A stretch of 64,000 bases of DNA from Epiperipatus broadwayi (taxonomy: Eukaryota > Onychophora > Udeonychophora > Euonychophora > Peripatidae): assembly GCA_028023455.1 (NCBI GenBank), contig JAQFVV010012396.1:2858156-2922155 (forward strand). Reading direction: 5' to 3'. A program made the translations under genes and the position numbers. Position 1 is the stretch's first letter. Each line of letters starts with the position of its first letter. The notes below the pieces were generated by a model. The model saw only the letters and a list, made by a program, of their open reading frames with translations, was not told the origin of the DNA and searched no databases. Below, piece by piece: positions 37,955-47,934 of the stretch.

Positions 37955-38014
37955 ATCAAATGCTAGAAGATTTATTAAACAATTATTTGTTTAATAAATC
38001 TTCTAGCATTTGAT
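37955..38014. repeat. Perfect 28-bp inverted repeat with 4-base loop
   Basis: ATCAAATGCTAGAAGATTTA... (28 bases) is followed by TTAT and then its exact reverse complement. There are no mismatches, so it is either young or maintained. There is no coding content, and it could be a minimal foldback insertion. Confidence 0.85.
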
Positions 38015-38652
38015 AGAGATTTTGAATTCTTTCTCTGTTGGCACTTATAATTAAAGCTTGTTTGGAGCCAGTGGTACGCTCCATCTAGTGAACACTTTAG
38101 CACAAGCTTAAAGGCAAGTTGTACAATTTGTGTCTTGTTTCAATAAATTATTTATTAACATGCCAATCTGTGAACTTCATAGTTTTATAATTTATTTATT
38201 TTGAATAAATGTTTGTAATATTATTTCGAAACCTGGAAATCAAGGTGAAGTGATTGAAAAAGAATGAAATTATTTTCTTTTTCTTCATTTTTAAATGTAG
38301 TTCCTAAAGTTTTTACCATGCTGATTCAAAAATCTTACTATCTATCATTTTACCTAGAAATAATCATGATGACCTCTCTCTTCAAATATTTCCTAAACAA
38401 ACCAAGAAACCTCCATGCATGATGGAGAATATCCTGTTACGCAGACATCATGAGATAACTAGTATACAATCTGAAGTTTGGAAATTCCAGAAAGTCTTCA
38501 CAAATTTTTATTGCAGACAAAACTTTGATAGGTTCAAATTTTTAAATAGCCATTTTGGCTAGGTATTTGCCTTTTCTAGGCAAAATGTCTTCTGCTTATT
38601 ATACTAAGAAAAAGATAGACAGCAACAAATAAAGCAGAAACTATCATGAATT

Positions 38653-38786
38653 AATTCATTAATTTTTTTTTAAAGTGTCATAGCATCGGCCGGGATGCGA
38701 ACCCGCAACCCGGGCAACTGCCTGCAAGTCCAAGGCAGTCGCGCTGACCTCTCGACCACCAATCCAAGACAATTCATTAATTTTTT
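38653..38786 (-). mobile_element. Young tRNA-derived retroposon with 16-bp target-site duplication
   Basis: AATTCATTAATTTTTT occurs at 38653-38668 and 38771-38786. Between them lies a 102-bp insert of high GC, oriented minus: a tRNA-like body with A box TGGTCGAGAGG and B box GGTTCGCATCC, then GATGCTATGACACTTT and a short A-run. A strong stem ACTGCCT/AGGCAGT occupies the anticodon-arm position with a 9-base loop, and CGGG TTCGCAT CCCG forms the T arm. The D arm resembles Leu/Ser tRNAs. The acceptor stem pairs poorly, so this is a SINE or tRNA pseudogene rather than a working tRNA gene. Confidence 0.8.
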
Positions 38787-39299
38787 ATTTCAAGAAATCT
38801 CATTTATTACAGGCAACTGTTAATGAAAAAATGGGTAAATTGACTTTTGGAATGCTATCTCACAACTTCAACAAAAAATCGCTAGATTTATTAAATTGGA
38901 AATAATATTAAATAGCTTATATAATTAAAAATATATATTTATTAACTTCAAATAAGTAGCTGATGTGTATTTTCAAAATATTGTCAAATAACTTTTTCTT
39001 ACTTCAAGAAAATGTGAATATTAAGTCTAAGTAGTGCAAATTTATTTCATCTTTAATTATGTAAGGAAAAAAAATTAAACAAGTTTTTAATTCAAATATG
39101 CCTCCATAAACTTGTGCTTAGAGAAATGAATTTTAATTCAAAAAGTAATAAAAATCAATTTGTTATAAATGACAAACTATTTGATTTATCAGAAATATGA
39201 TCAGAATTATTGGCATTGTAGATTAATGATATAATAAATACTTCCGTACTTCCCCATTCTTTTTAAATTCATATAAATAAAGATATAATAAAAGACAAA

Positions 39300-39354
39300 T
39301 GACCCCCAAGATGCATTTTATGCTGAACAAGCACTCATCAGTTGGTCCAGGTCA
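39300..39354 (-). ncRNA. Fossil type I hammerhead ribozyme, single copy
   Basis: On the minus strand: TGACC..CCAA (helix I 5' side), CTGATGA (39341-39335), helix II GTGCT/AGCAT (39334-39320), AAAA where GAAA is expected (39319-39316), ATGCAT as a tiny helix III, the ATC cleavage triplet, then TTGG.GGTCA closing helix I. All three helices pair. The G12-to-A change in the core should abolish cleavage. No tandem partner was found nearby. Confidence 0.55.
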
Positions 39355-39359
39355 CTATC

Positions 39360-42300
39360 TCTTATATATATATTACATGAAGAGTATTTATCTAGAGTAA
39401 ATTGTTATATTTTCATTTACCATTGTCAAACTTTCCTCCACTCACAATTTTGACGCCATCTTTTTCAGATAAATACAATAATGACTATTACTAATCATTA
39501 TCAAAACTAATGATCTATAAATGAATAGATCAATTATATAATTCAAATTAAAGAAATAATGAATGTTAATCCTTTGGAGTGAATTATAACATCTATTCAA
39601 AAGAATTAAATTGTGTGTAACAAATTATGAATTTGTATTCAGTACTTAAAGAAATACGTTATGGATCATCAATGCTAAATATTTAAATATCATTGAATGG
39701 ATAAAGGATTATGAAGCTAAATATTTAAATACAACATCTGAATTGTGGATTATCAAAGCAAATATTAAATATGATAAATGACCAAGTGATAAGCAATCTT
39801 AAAGTGGATTAATGTGTTGAATGTAACTTACCTTGAATTAACAAGTATGGAAAATGGAATTTATTAATCTTTATGCTGTATCTAGAAAGGATTGCATTAT
39901 AAAACTGAAATTAATTATGCAACAAAACCAATGTATTATTTAATGCATTTTTTCATAATTGCTTCTTTCTTAATTAGTTAATGTTATAATTATTATTAAT
40001 GTAATAAAGTTATTTCAGATATTTACTAAGCTCAAGTACAGATAATATTTTTATTTAATATTATTGTTGATATTGAATGGAATTAAATGTGATTTACCTT
40101 AAATTTAGGTTGGATAAATATAAGTAACTTAAAATTATATAAAACTGTGCTATATTGCAATTATTAGTTTTATGGGTTTTTAAGTTTCAACCTCACAGTT
40201 AAATGGAATTAATTATCCTCATTTCGATGAGTAGATCCATAAGATATATTTTATGCATCACTCTTATATGCTAGTACTAATATTTTAAATATTATATAGT
40301 ATGTAATCAGGAATTCTAATAATCTAATTACATTTTGTTAGTAAAATAGCAATCACAATGTTTAAGCCTGCAATTAAATCCAGTAAAGGATTGAGGTAAA
40401 ATAAAGAATACAATGTAGCAAATATCATTTAGTATGCCAAGCAATAATTGCATTTACTTCTTGTAAAGAAATGAAAACTTCTCCAATGTTATTGAGGTTA
40501 ATTCATAGTTGATTAGTTAGTGAAACAAACTAATTAGGGACCACATAAAGCAATTAGCATTAACTGTTATATGATGAATATCATTCTCCAGTATTAGAGT
40601 TGATGAATATTATTTTTATTTTAAAGAAAATAATAAACAACCTATTCATATTTAATGTTAGTTGTTCTTGCAACACTAATTAGATTTAGGAAATAAATAT
40701 TTATATTTATTAGACATTTCATATAATTTTCATATTGTTATTATTCATATTATCATTTATTTTATATTATGTAATAAAGTAATTGTTAATTTTTAATATT
40801 TCTCTTCCATCACAGTATATTCATGGTATAAAAGGTCATATTTGAGATAGTAGATTACACATAAAATCTATTTGGATTAAATGCATCATTATTGTATTAA
40901 TGCAATCTGAAATATAAAAGTATTGAATAAGATGATGTACATAAAATGCCTTTTACATTGTCATACTCTAAAATGAACAAACACACTTTATATTTATGTA
41001 TTTATTTTCTTACTTTATAAAACCCTGAGATAAATCATAAAACAACTTTGTATTTAAAATTGCTAGCCTTCATTGTAAAACACAGATTGAGTTACTTTTA
41101 ATTAGTTCTTATTGTAAAACACAATATATTTGCAAAGATTTTTATTAATAAAATAAAATAAGACTAAGAGTACACATATTATTGAATAACCCTGAGAAGA
41201 TTACTTTTTTTTTTTTATTGAATGTGAATCTATTATCAAAGTATAGAATAGTTTTAGATTCTGTGGAAATATATAAAGACTTGTATCACATGAGGATAGT
41301 TGCACATCTATATTATCAACCTCAACTGTCTCAGTCACATCTCCATATTAGTGACATATGGTCTCAATCAACTTCCCCTTCCTTTATGGTTTCAGTATAT
41401 TTCACTATAAGTCAGTATCTTAAACTACACATATTTTGTTGTCAAAATAATTCAACATTATTTTTTCTAGTTTTTCTTAATTTTTTTTTTAAGATCACTA
41501 CATAGTTAATTTATATAAATTCTATAAGTTTGTATCTTTTTATTACTTTCTCTGTAACCAATTTTTTTCTATTGCACTTATATATTTAAAATATTTTATA
41601 ATTCTTGTATTTTCTGTATTTGGTGTCAACTAAACTAATACTTTGATTAATATATCATTATTTATCATATTATTGTTTTTTTATTTTTTATTTAGATGGA
41701 ATCTAATTTCATTTATATTTTTTAAGAATGTATCATTATTGTAAAGAAGCATCTACCTTTTAAAACAGTAGTAATGTTTTCTTTTAACTTCACTACATTC
41801 ATAATAATATTTTTTGTAATTGGTAACAATTTTTACAATTCATAAAATCAAAGTAGACATCTATCTTTAAGCCCATTGTTTAATTCTAACAGTGTTTTTT
41901 CAGATATTTCTCAGTGTAATTAATTTATGTTTATTAATTTATACATTTTCATTTGAACTTGAAGTTAATGAGTGTTTAGAATTAATCATTTCTTTTAATT
42001 TCTATAAATTCATAATATTTTATTTAATTTATTTAATAATTTTTACAATTCATGTAATCTTTTTATGATGTAGTAATAAGTAATTGTGCAATAAAATTAT
42101 CATTGACACATAGATCTAAATTCAAAATGTGGGAATTTTAGCAGCTTTTGTCTTTGGAAAATTAAAAAAAATATATTATCTGTCATAAATACTAATTCAT
42201 GGCAATTATTTTATTATACTTTATAATTTTTGAGAAAAACACAATCAAGATATGTAGTTATTAATATTCACATGTCCATCAGTAAATACTAAATGTAATC

Positions 42301-42482
42301 ATTGTATGTTAGCACCATTCATTCACCAATCCATACAAATACAAATACATATATTTTTTACGTTTCCAACAGAAGTCATTCTATATTTAAATAGTAATCA
42401 TTAAGTTTCAAAAAAGCAACCATGTGATTTCTTGATCTTAAATTCAGATATAAAAACCAGAATTCATCATGATGGCACAAAC
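39360..42482. other. AT-rich gene-free sequence
   Basis: Nothing convincing. A 107-codon frame at 41182-41505 includes a less AT-rich middle part (about 41.28-41.42 kb), but it has no motif I know. Confidence 0.5.
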
Positions 42483-42494
42483 TCATCCATGTTT
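42483..42494. repeat. Left 12-bp target-site duplication of ribozyme array A
   Basis: TCATCCATGTTT; the identical partner is at 43726-43737, directly after the array. Confidence 0.75.
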
Positions 42495-42609
42495 AAATTG
42501 ATAAAAAATCAAGTCAGATGTCATATGACCTAATTTTAATAAAGCTCATATTTACAAATGTTATATATAGAGTACGTAAAAAACAAACTCTTAACAAGCT
42601 TCAAAAATA

Positions 42610-42664
42610 CCCTCAACCCCAGACCACGGTTTCTGCATCTAGCATCGTCAGTGAGGTGTTAGGG
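42610..42664 (-). ncRNA. Type I hammerhead ribozyme, array A copy 1
   Basis: Minus strand: helix I CCCT..ACCTCA with TGGGGT..AGGG; CTGACGA (42651-42645); helix II TGC/GCA with a 5-base loop; GAAA (42633-42630); helix III ACC/GGT over a GT loop; cleavage triplet GTC, cut expected between 42622 and 42621. All core bases are intact. The sequence is identical to the copy at 43.25 kb. Confidence 0.85.
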
Positions 42665-43247
42665 ATTAAAAATACTAAAACTAGTCTAGCATTTTATCAA
42701 TTCCTAACTATTGAGAAGAAAATCTGAAACTTCCAGACATTTAAATATCCAAAAATCCAGCTATCTAACTCAAATAGCTGTATGGGACTGAACCAAACTC
42801 AAATACACCATATATTAATAGCTCTAGCAATTCAAAATTGCCAAAGCCTTAATAGAAAAAACTAAAATTAAATTGATTAAAAATCAAGTCAGATGTCATA
42901 TGACCTAATTTTAATAAAGCTTGTATTTACAAATGTTATATATATAGAGTTTGTTTTTTACATACTCTATATATAACATTTGTAAATACGAGCTTTATTA
43001 AAATTAGGTCATATGACATCTGACTTGATTTTTTATCAATTTAATTTTAGTTTTTGCTATTAAGGCTTTAGCAATTTTATATTTCTAGAGCTATTAATAT
43101 ATGGTGTATCTGAATTTGGTTCAGTCCCATATGGCTATTTGAGTTAGAAAGCTGGATTTTTAGACATTTAAATGTCTGAAAGTTTCAGATTTTCTTCTCA
43201 ATAGTTAGACATTGATAAAATGCTAGACTAGTTCTAGTATTTTTAAT

Positions 43248-43302
43248 CCCTAACACCTCACTGACGATGCTAGATGCAGAAACCGTGGTCTGGGGTTGAG
43301 GG
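43248..43302 (+). ncRNA. Type I hammerhead ribozyme, array A copy 2
   Basis: CTGACGA at 43261-43267, GAAA at 43279-43282, minimal helix III ACC(GT)GGT, cleavage after GTC at 43290. Helix I has six base pairs (ACCTCA/TGGGGT), an internal loop and four more (CCCT/AGGG). Such a very short helix III is known from ribozymes of Penelope-like elements and animal retrozymes, some of which act best as dimers. Confidence 0.85.
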
Positions 43303-43619
43303 TATTTTTGAAGCTTGTTAAGAGTTTGTATTTTACGTACTCTATATATAACATTTGTAAATACGAGCTTTATTAAAATTAGGTCATATGACATCTGACT
43401 TGATTTTTTTATCAATTTAATTTTAGTTTTTGCTATTAAGGCTTTGGCAATTTTATATTGAGCTATTAATATATGGTGTATCTGAATTTGCTTCAGTCCC
43501 ATATGGCTATTTGAGTTAGATAGCTGGATTTTTGGACATTTAAATGTCTGAAAATTTCAGATTTTCTTCTCATTAGTTAGGCATTGATAAAATGCTAGAC
43601 TAGTTCTAGTATTTTTAAT

Positions 43620-43674
43620 CCCTAACACCTCACTGACGATGCTAGATGCAGAAATCGCGATCTGGGGTTGAGGG
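43620..43674 (+). ncRNA. Type I hammerhead ribozyme, array A copy 3 (covarying helix III)
   Basis: As copy 2, but helix III reads ATC(GC)GAT instead of ACC(GT)GGT, with ATC as the cleavage triplet (cut after 43662). A C-G pair has become T-A, so pairing is kept despite both partners changing; the two loop bases also differ. Core elements are CTGACGA (43633-43639) and GAAA (43651-43654). Confidence 0.85.
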
Positions 43675-43725
43675 TATTTTTGAAGCTTGTTAAGAGTTTG
43701 TTTTTTACGTACTCTATATATAATA

Positions 43726-43737
43726 TCATCCATGTTT
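43726..43737. repeat. Right 12-bp target-site duplication of array A
   Basis: TCATCCATGTTT, identical to 42483-42494. Confidence 0.75.
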
Positions 43738-43739
43738 GT

Positions 43740-44330
43740 TTCTTATAAAAATATATTGGTACTAGTAAACTATTCACTGTGCAGCCTGTGTTGGTGCTGT
43801 TTCTGTGTAAAAACACAGAATTATACCGCTTTCGTGGCCGAACCTATGGCTAATAAACGAGTGATCATTAATATATGAGTAGATCGTATGTAATGGTTAT
43901 AATACGCGGCCAATTACTTCCACATATCAATAACACTACATCTACTAACAATACTATGATCGTATAGTTTGCCGTTGATTTCATTGCAGGTTGAATTCCT
44001 ATGCATATTGACAGAATTTGTATCATCGCCAGAATTTAAGATGAGAGTGTGAGCATTGTCTTCTTTTTCAAGTGTTTATTTGTTGATGTTTATGATTTTC
44101 TGTATTTCCCAACTGAAAAATTTTTGCATACTAGTAATTTTCAGCATATTATTGATATTTGTCAAAAATTTTTTTTTTGGATAATTTTGGCTTTTTTGGG
44201 GGTCAAAAAAGACAAAGTAGAATTTCTCAAGCTCTCTGGCAGACGATTGGAGTTGTTTGCGGAAAAATACCATTTCTCTCGTGACTCGGATGAGAGTTGA
44301 AAAAGAAGAACAAAATGTCTACCACGTTAT
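43740..44330. other. Unidentified segment of lower AT content
   Basis: It contains a piece shared with 33.54 kb (43890s) and a B-box-like AGGTTGAATTCCT at 43988. Its 83-codon plus frame (44049-44300) ends in a fairly protein-like stretch. No assignment is possible; SINE debris is the likeliest explanation for the first half. Confidence 0.3.
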
Positions 44331-44858
44331 TATATTTGTGGGACATCCCAAACAGAGAAAGTGAGGCAGTTGCATTTTTTCAAGCCCAAAACATCCTGTC
44401 ATTCGTTACAGTTGATTTAGTTCAGTCATATGTGGTTAATAAATTTATTTTCTGGAAATAATTTCTGTATTGTTTGCGATTATTTTTATCTGTAAATCAT
44501 GTAATTAACACCCAGAATGACAGTGTTTAAAAAGGGGCAGCGTAGTTTGTTGGACATCTCTTCATTGATTGGTTTTTTTTTTTAAAATAAAAATACTTCT
44601 TCTTTTGACATACCTAGTTGTTCCGTTTACAAGCAAAAAGAGGTTTTTTGTTGTTGTTGTTTTAAATCAATAAACAGCACATTAAGTAGATTTTAAAAAT
44701 GAACCCAAGTTTAATTTTTGTTGTTAAAAAAGAATAAAAATACTTGACGTTTTATTGAAAAAGTTAAAACTGTCCCTTATTACTTTGAAATGTATCGAAT
44801 CCAAAACCAAAAAATAAGATGTATGTAAAAAAGAAACAGTAGATTTAGAATGGAAATT

Positions 44859-44871
44859 CCCCCCCCCCCCC
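44859..44871. repeat. Poly-C run (13 bases)
   Basis: Homopolymer C, one of four in the window (also 1867-1878, 14641-14651, 53060-53075). Confidence 0.9.
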
Positions 44872-44963
44872 AAATAAAGGCGTATGTCAAAAATTATATA
44901 CTTTTGAGATCCAAAAAAAAGGTCAAAGTCTCCTTTATAGTTTTAAATTTATCAAATGAAAAC

Positions 44964-45070
44964 AAAAAAAATAATTATGTCCAAAACAAACAACAACAAT
45001 ATATTAAATATTAAAAAAAAATAATTATGTCCAAAACAAACAACAACAATATATTAAATATTAAAAAAAT
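44964..45070 (+). repeat. 50-bp perfect tandem duplication
   Basis: ATAATTATGTCCAAAACAAA starts at 44971 and 45021. Both copies continue identically through CAACAACAATATATTAAATA. A recent slip or duplication. Confidence 0.85.
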
Positions 45071-45116
45071 ATTACAGCCATATGTTAAAATATGATCTAT
45101 TAGATAAAAAAAATCT

Positions 45117-45175
45117 AGCGGCCCGGTAATGCTATAACGCTCTGTTTTTAACTAGAAACAGTGCCACCAAAGGCT
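45117..45175 (+). mobile_element. SINE-like fragment related to 47.84 kb
   Basis: GCGGCCCGGTAATGCTATAA ... AACTAGAAACAGTGCCACCA aligns with 'acggcctgggaatgatcata ... catgaaaactgtgccatcaa' at 47840-47895. See that entry for the shared domain. Confidence 0.45.
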
Positions 45176-45225
45176 GCAAAGTTAATAGTTTACTAGAACC
45201 AATATATTATATATTAAATGAAGGT

Positions 45226-45444
45226 ATGATGGTATTTGGCAGTTTCTACTTTATAATCTTGGCATTTATTCCAAGTAATGATTCAGGTGGGACACTTAGT
45301 AGCTGAGGGTTTGGGTATGAAACTCTGTCAGACACTTCTATGGCTTATGCAACCTTATCATTAATGTTGACCACAGTAGTCATGATTGGCTTATTACTAG
45401 GTTTACAATTTCCGAATATTCTGCATTCTTTAAGAAGAACCTGA
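45226..45444 (+). pseudogene. Unidentified 72-codon membrane-like frame with one in-frame TGA
   Basis: From ATG 45226 the frame reads a hydrophobic stretch (GSFYFIILAFIPSND), then GGTLSS, a TGA at 45304, then GFGYETLSDTSMAYATLSL and a second hydrophobic stretch (MLTTVVMIGLLLGL), ending at TGA 45444. Two membrane-segment-like regions and balanced codon use make it look once-coding. The frame is also open upstream to about 45130. A TGA read as Trp would suggest mitochondrial DNA, but I do not match it to any mitochondrial protein. Identity unknown. Confidence 0.3.
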
Positions 45445-45449
45445 ACTTC

Positions 45450-45850
45450 AGACTAGTAACAAATTGATGACTGGAATAACTTAATCACAAAATGCAGACC
45501 AGACGGAAGAACAATAACCATGATGTAACTTTCAAATCTTAACTCTCTCATCATTTTATTTTATCTTGACTTGAATCTGTCTTTTAATTAATTTTACATT
45601 TCTTTAATTAATTGATTTTTACATTTGCCTTAATCTTAATCCATTCAGATTCATCTAAATGATGTCGATAAGATAGTTTACTGTTTTTTAATTAATTCAA
45701 CTATTGATTTTGATTTTATTATCAATCTAATATTTTATCAACTAATTAATTACATTTTTGAAATTTTTACAAACATTTTATTTTTACAGGCTAATTTTAG
45801 TGTGATTTTACATTTTCTTATTTTATACATTATAAAAGTTTTATTAAAAA
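45450..45850. other. AT-rich gene-free sequence
   Basis: Nothing recognised. Confidence 0.5.
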
Positions 45851-45855
45851 AAAAA

Positions 45856-45980
45856 AGAGAGAGAGAGAGGGAGGGAGGGAGAGAGAGAGAGGGGAGAGAG
45901 AGAGAGAGAGAGAGACGAAGGGAGAGAGAGAGAGGGGGGAGAGAGAGAGAGAGAGAGAGAGAGTGAGTGAGAGAGAAAGA
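45856..45980 (+). repeat. (GA)n/(GGGA)n microsatellite
   Basis: Purine-only GAGAGA with GGGA interruptions for about 125 bp, the only long GA tract here. Confidence 0.95.
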
Positions 45981-46499
45981 TTTAATTTTTTTCTAATTCA
46001 ATTTTAGATTTCTCCCCCCTCCTGCTAACTGCTTAGGATTAAACAGCCATATTGAATTTTTTAAAATACTGGCTTGAGACACACTTTTCACAATAACTGC
46101 AGTTTTAATTATGTTAGAGCAAAAACAATTACATTGCTAGAAACTAAAAAAACTAAAGAAAACAATAAGTATAAAATAAATAGTGATAACTATATAAAAA
46201 ATAATGAAAAAAAGAAATTTTCACATCCGAAATAATAATTATTTTATTGTTTCTTCATAATTTGGAAATTAACATTAACTAAAATGCAAATTACATTTTC
46301 AGTAATTATTTCTTTGTATTTCTCACAAAATTATCTTTCTAAACATGTATAACATGTCTTATCTGAGATAATCCACAGTTTCACAATGTACAAAAGAAGT
46401 TGGTTATGAATTCTTCATTTTTATCTTGTACCCCAACAGTTTCAAATGTCAAAGGCATCTATAAAGAAAAAGATTCATCCTAATAAAAGATAGGTTGTC

Positions 46500-46690
46500 A
46501 TTGATGAGCCACCATATCCCACTGGATGGTGCCATTTTCACACTAAAAGACATAAAAATGCCTTTTCCGCGGCTGACACATTCGAACCCGCGTTGTCTAT
46601 AATACAACTTTTTTGTTGTGCTATAGATTGAAGGCCGCTATGTCACATTGCAGTACAGCATGTATGTCACATCGCAACAAATACATTTTC
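46500..46690 (-). mobile_element. tRNA-derived SINE, fuller copy
   Basis: On the minus strand: CATAGCGGCCTTCAATC (A-box-like), then GCGGGTTCGAATGTG (B box GGTTCGAAT), and about 100 bp further the block ATGGCACCATCCAGTGGGAT ATGGTGG. That block followed by GACAACC recurs at 47890-47925 as GTGCCATCAAGTGGAATATG..GACGACAACC. Head plus conserved body domain is the build of SINE superfamilies known from cephalopods and other invertebrates. Which superfamily is not determined. Confidence 0.55.
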
Positions 46691-47271
46691 CAAATTCACA
46701 CAGTTTATATAATGGTTATGGCTTGGGGAGAGGGTGTGTTTTTTTGAATTGGATTGAAATGTTGTTTTCATTGAATTTTTTTTATTTTGAAGTATTGAAA
46801 TGTTCAGATTTTGTAAATAATAATTAACAGACTTTTTACACTGTAGTGTATTGAAGTTTTAAGTAGTAAATGTTGACGAGATATATGAATAAAGTTATTT
46901 GGAATTAGGTAACGAGTCAAGTAACGTACTGTTCGTAACATTCCACGAGACATTTTAAGATTGTACAGTGTGTATATTTTTGAAATTAAAAAAAAGCATT
47001 AACACAAAAATATCCAGTAAGAAAAGTACAATTAATTGTATACTGTTTTTTTAAATGTCATAAAAAGCATATATTATAAACATTTTATATATATATTTGT
47101 CGTTGTTTTAAAAAGTTTTAGCTTCTTTCTTTTCTCCGACTACTGTTATTCTTTGTTGAATATAGTTTACGTTTATTGTTATCATTTATTTTATAGATGT
47201 TAGCAAAAAAAAAAATATTTACAAAAATACGATTTTGATATTTTTTATTTTAGCATTACAAACAACAGAAC

Positions 47272-47390
47272 ACTAACCCTAAACCTAACTCTAAAACTAA
47301 CCCTAAAGCTAACCCTAAAACTAACCCTAAACCTAACCCTAAAAGTAACCCTAAACCTAACCCTAAAACTAACCCTAAACCTAACCACAA
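47272..47390 (+). repeat. Interstitial telomere-like array (CTAACCCTAAAC)n
   Basis: About ten 12-bp units built of CTAACCCTAAA plus one variable base (C, A or G), the C-rich strand of a TTAGGG-type repeat with a spacer A. Both flanks are ordinary AT-rich DNA. It is either an old telomere insertion or a satellite derived from it. It supports an animal with TTAGGG telomeres. Confidence 0.85.
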
Positions 47391-47399
47391 CAACTTTTA

Positions 47400-47835
47400 G
47401 TTGTCATTCTATTTGAAATAAAAAATAGTGGTAATATCTGCTTGTCTGTAAAAAAAATAAAATTTAAAACAAAGACTAAAAAAGTAAAAATGAGTGATAA
47501 CACAATAATATCTGTTTATCTGTAGAAATAAAATGTAAAAGGAAGAGTAAGAAATTTTACTTTTTATTTTGATTATGAGTTTTTAAACAACAACAAAAAA
47601 ATGCCATAACCCCAGTAAAAAAAATCTCCAATAGAAAATTGATTTTTCTAATAAAAAGCAAACTAAAAAAGACGAATCAAATTGTAATTTGTTTATTTTA
47701 TTTTACATTTATTATTATCATTTAATTTGTATACGTTAATAAAAAAATGATATTTAAAATTAAATAATATTTAAAAAAGATGATTTTCTTTTGTTTTTAT
47801 TTTCACATTACAAAAAACACATCAAAATTATTATA
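47400..47835. other. AT-rich gene-free sequence with repeated short phrases
   Basis: 'ggtaatatctgcttgtctgtaaaaaaaat' (in parts: TATCTGCTTGTCTGTA) and 'aatatctgtttatctgtagaa' (TATCTGTTTATCTGTA) recur 75 bp apart, a weak tandem duplication. No gene. Confidence 0.45.
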
Positions 47836-47839
47836 ATTA

Positions 47840-47930
47840 ACGGCCTGGGAATGATCATATTTTATAGTTTAAGCATGAAAACTGTGCCATCAAGTGGAAT
47901 ATGGTAGCTATTCGACGACAACCAAAGATA
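47840..47930 (+). mobile_element. SINE 3' body fragment
   Basis: ACGGCCTGGGAATGATCATA, then GAAAACTGTGCCATCAAGTG, then GACGACAACC. It shares the second and third blocks with the minus-strand copy at 46.5 kb and the first two with 45.12 kb. No A or B box remains. Confidence 0.5.
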
Positions 47931-47934
47931 CAAA

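Larger units (their letters stand above)
42495..43725. mobile_element. Hammerhead-ribozyme repeat array A (retrozyme / Penelope-terminal-repeat type)
   Basis: One full unit in plus orientation starts at about 42495. A second begins at 42870 (offset 375 bp) but stops at about 42953. From there the sequence reads back as reverse complement for two units (about 42957-43332 and 43333-43725, offset 372 bp). The fold-back point falls within the unit's own small palindrome AGAGT..ACTCT. The unit matches the 59-60 kb units at about 60-65% (for example 'atgacct', 'ccccagacc', 'cagtgagg', 'ccatatatta.tag'). A 12-bp direct repeat flanks the whole block, so it went in as one piece. Each fuller unit carries one hammerhead ribozyme. 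No protein is encoded; a reverse transcriptase must come from elsewhere. Confidence 0.8.

Noticed and set aside
38040-38110. AAGCTTGT..ACAAGCTT inverted ends around a GC-richer 55-bp segment
   Set aside because: Only about 9 paired bases at the ends, and no duplication or related copy noted.
42518-43816. Open frames of 64-105 codons in array A sharing sequences such as MSYDLILIKLIFTNVIYR
   Set aside because: They are identical only because the DNA unit is repeated. The frame overlaps the ribozyme and lacks any codon-level conservation.
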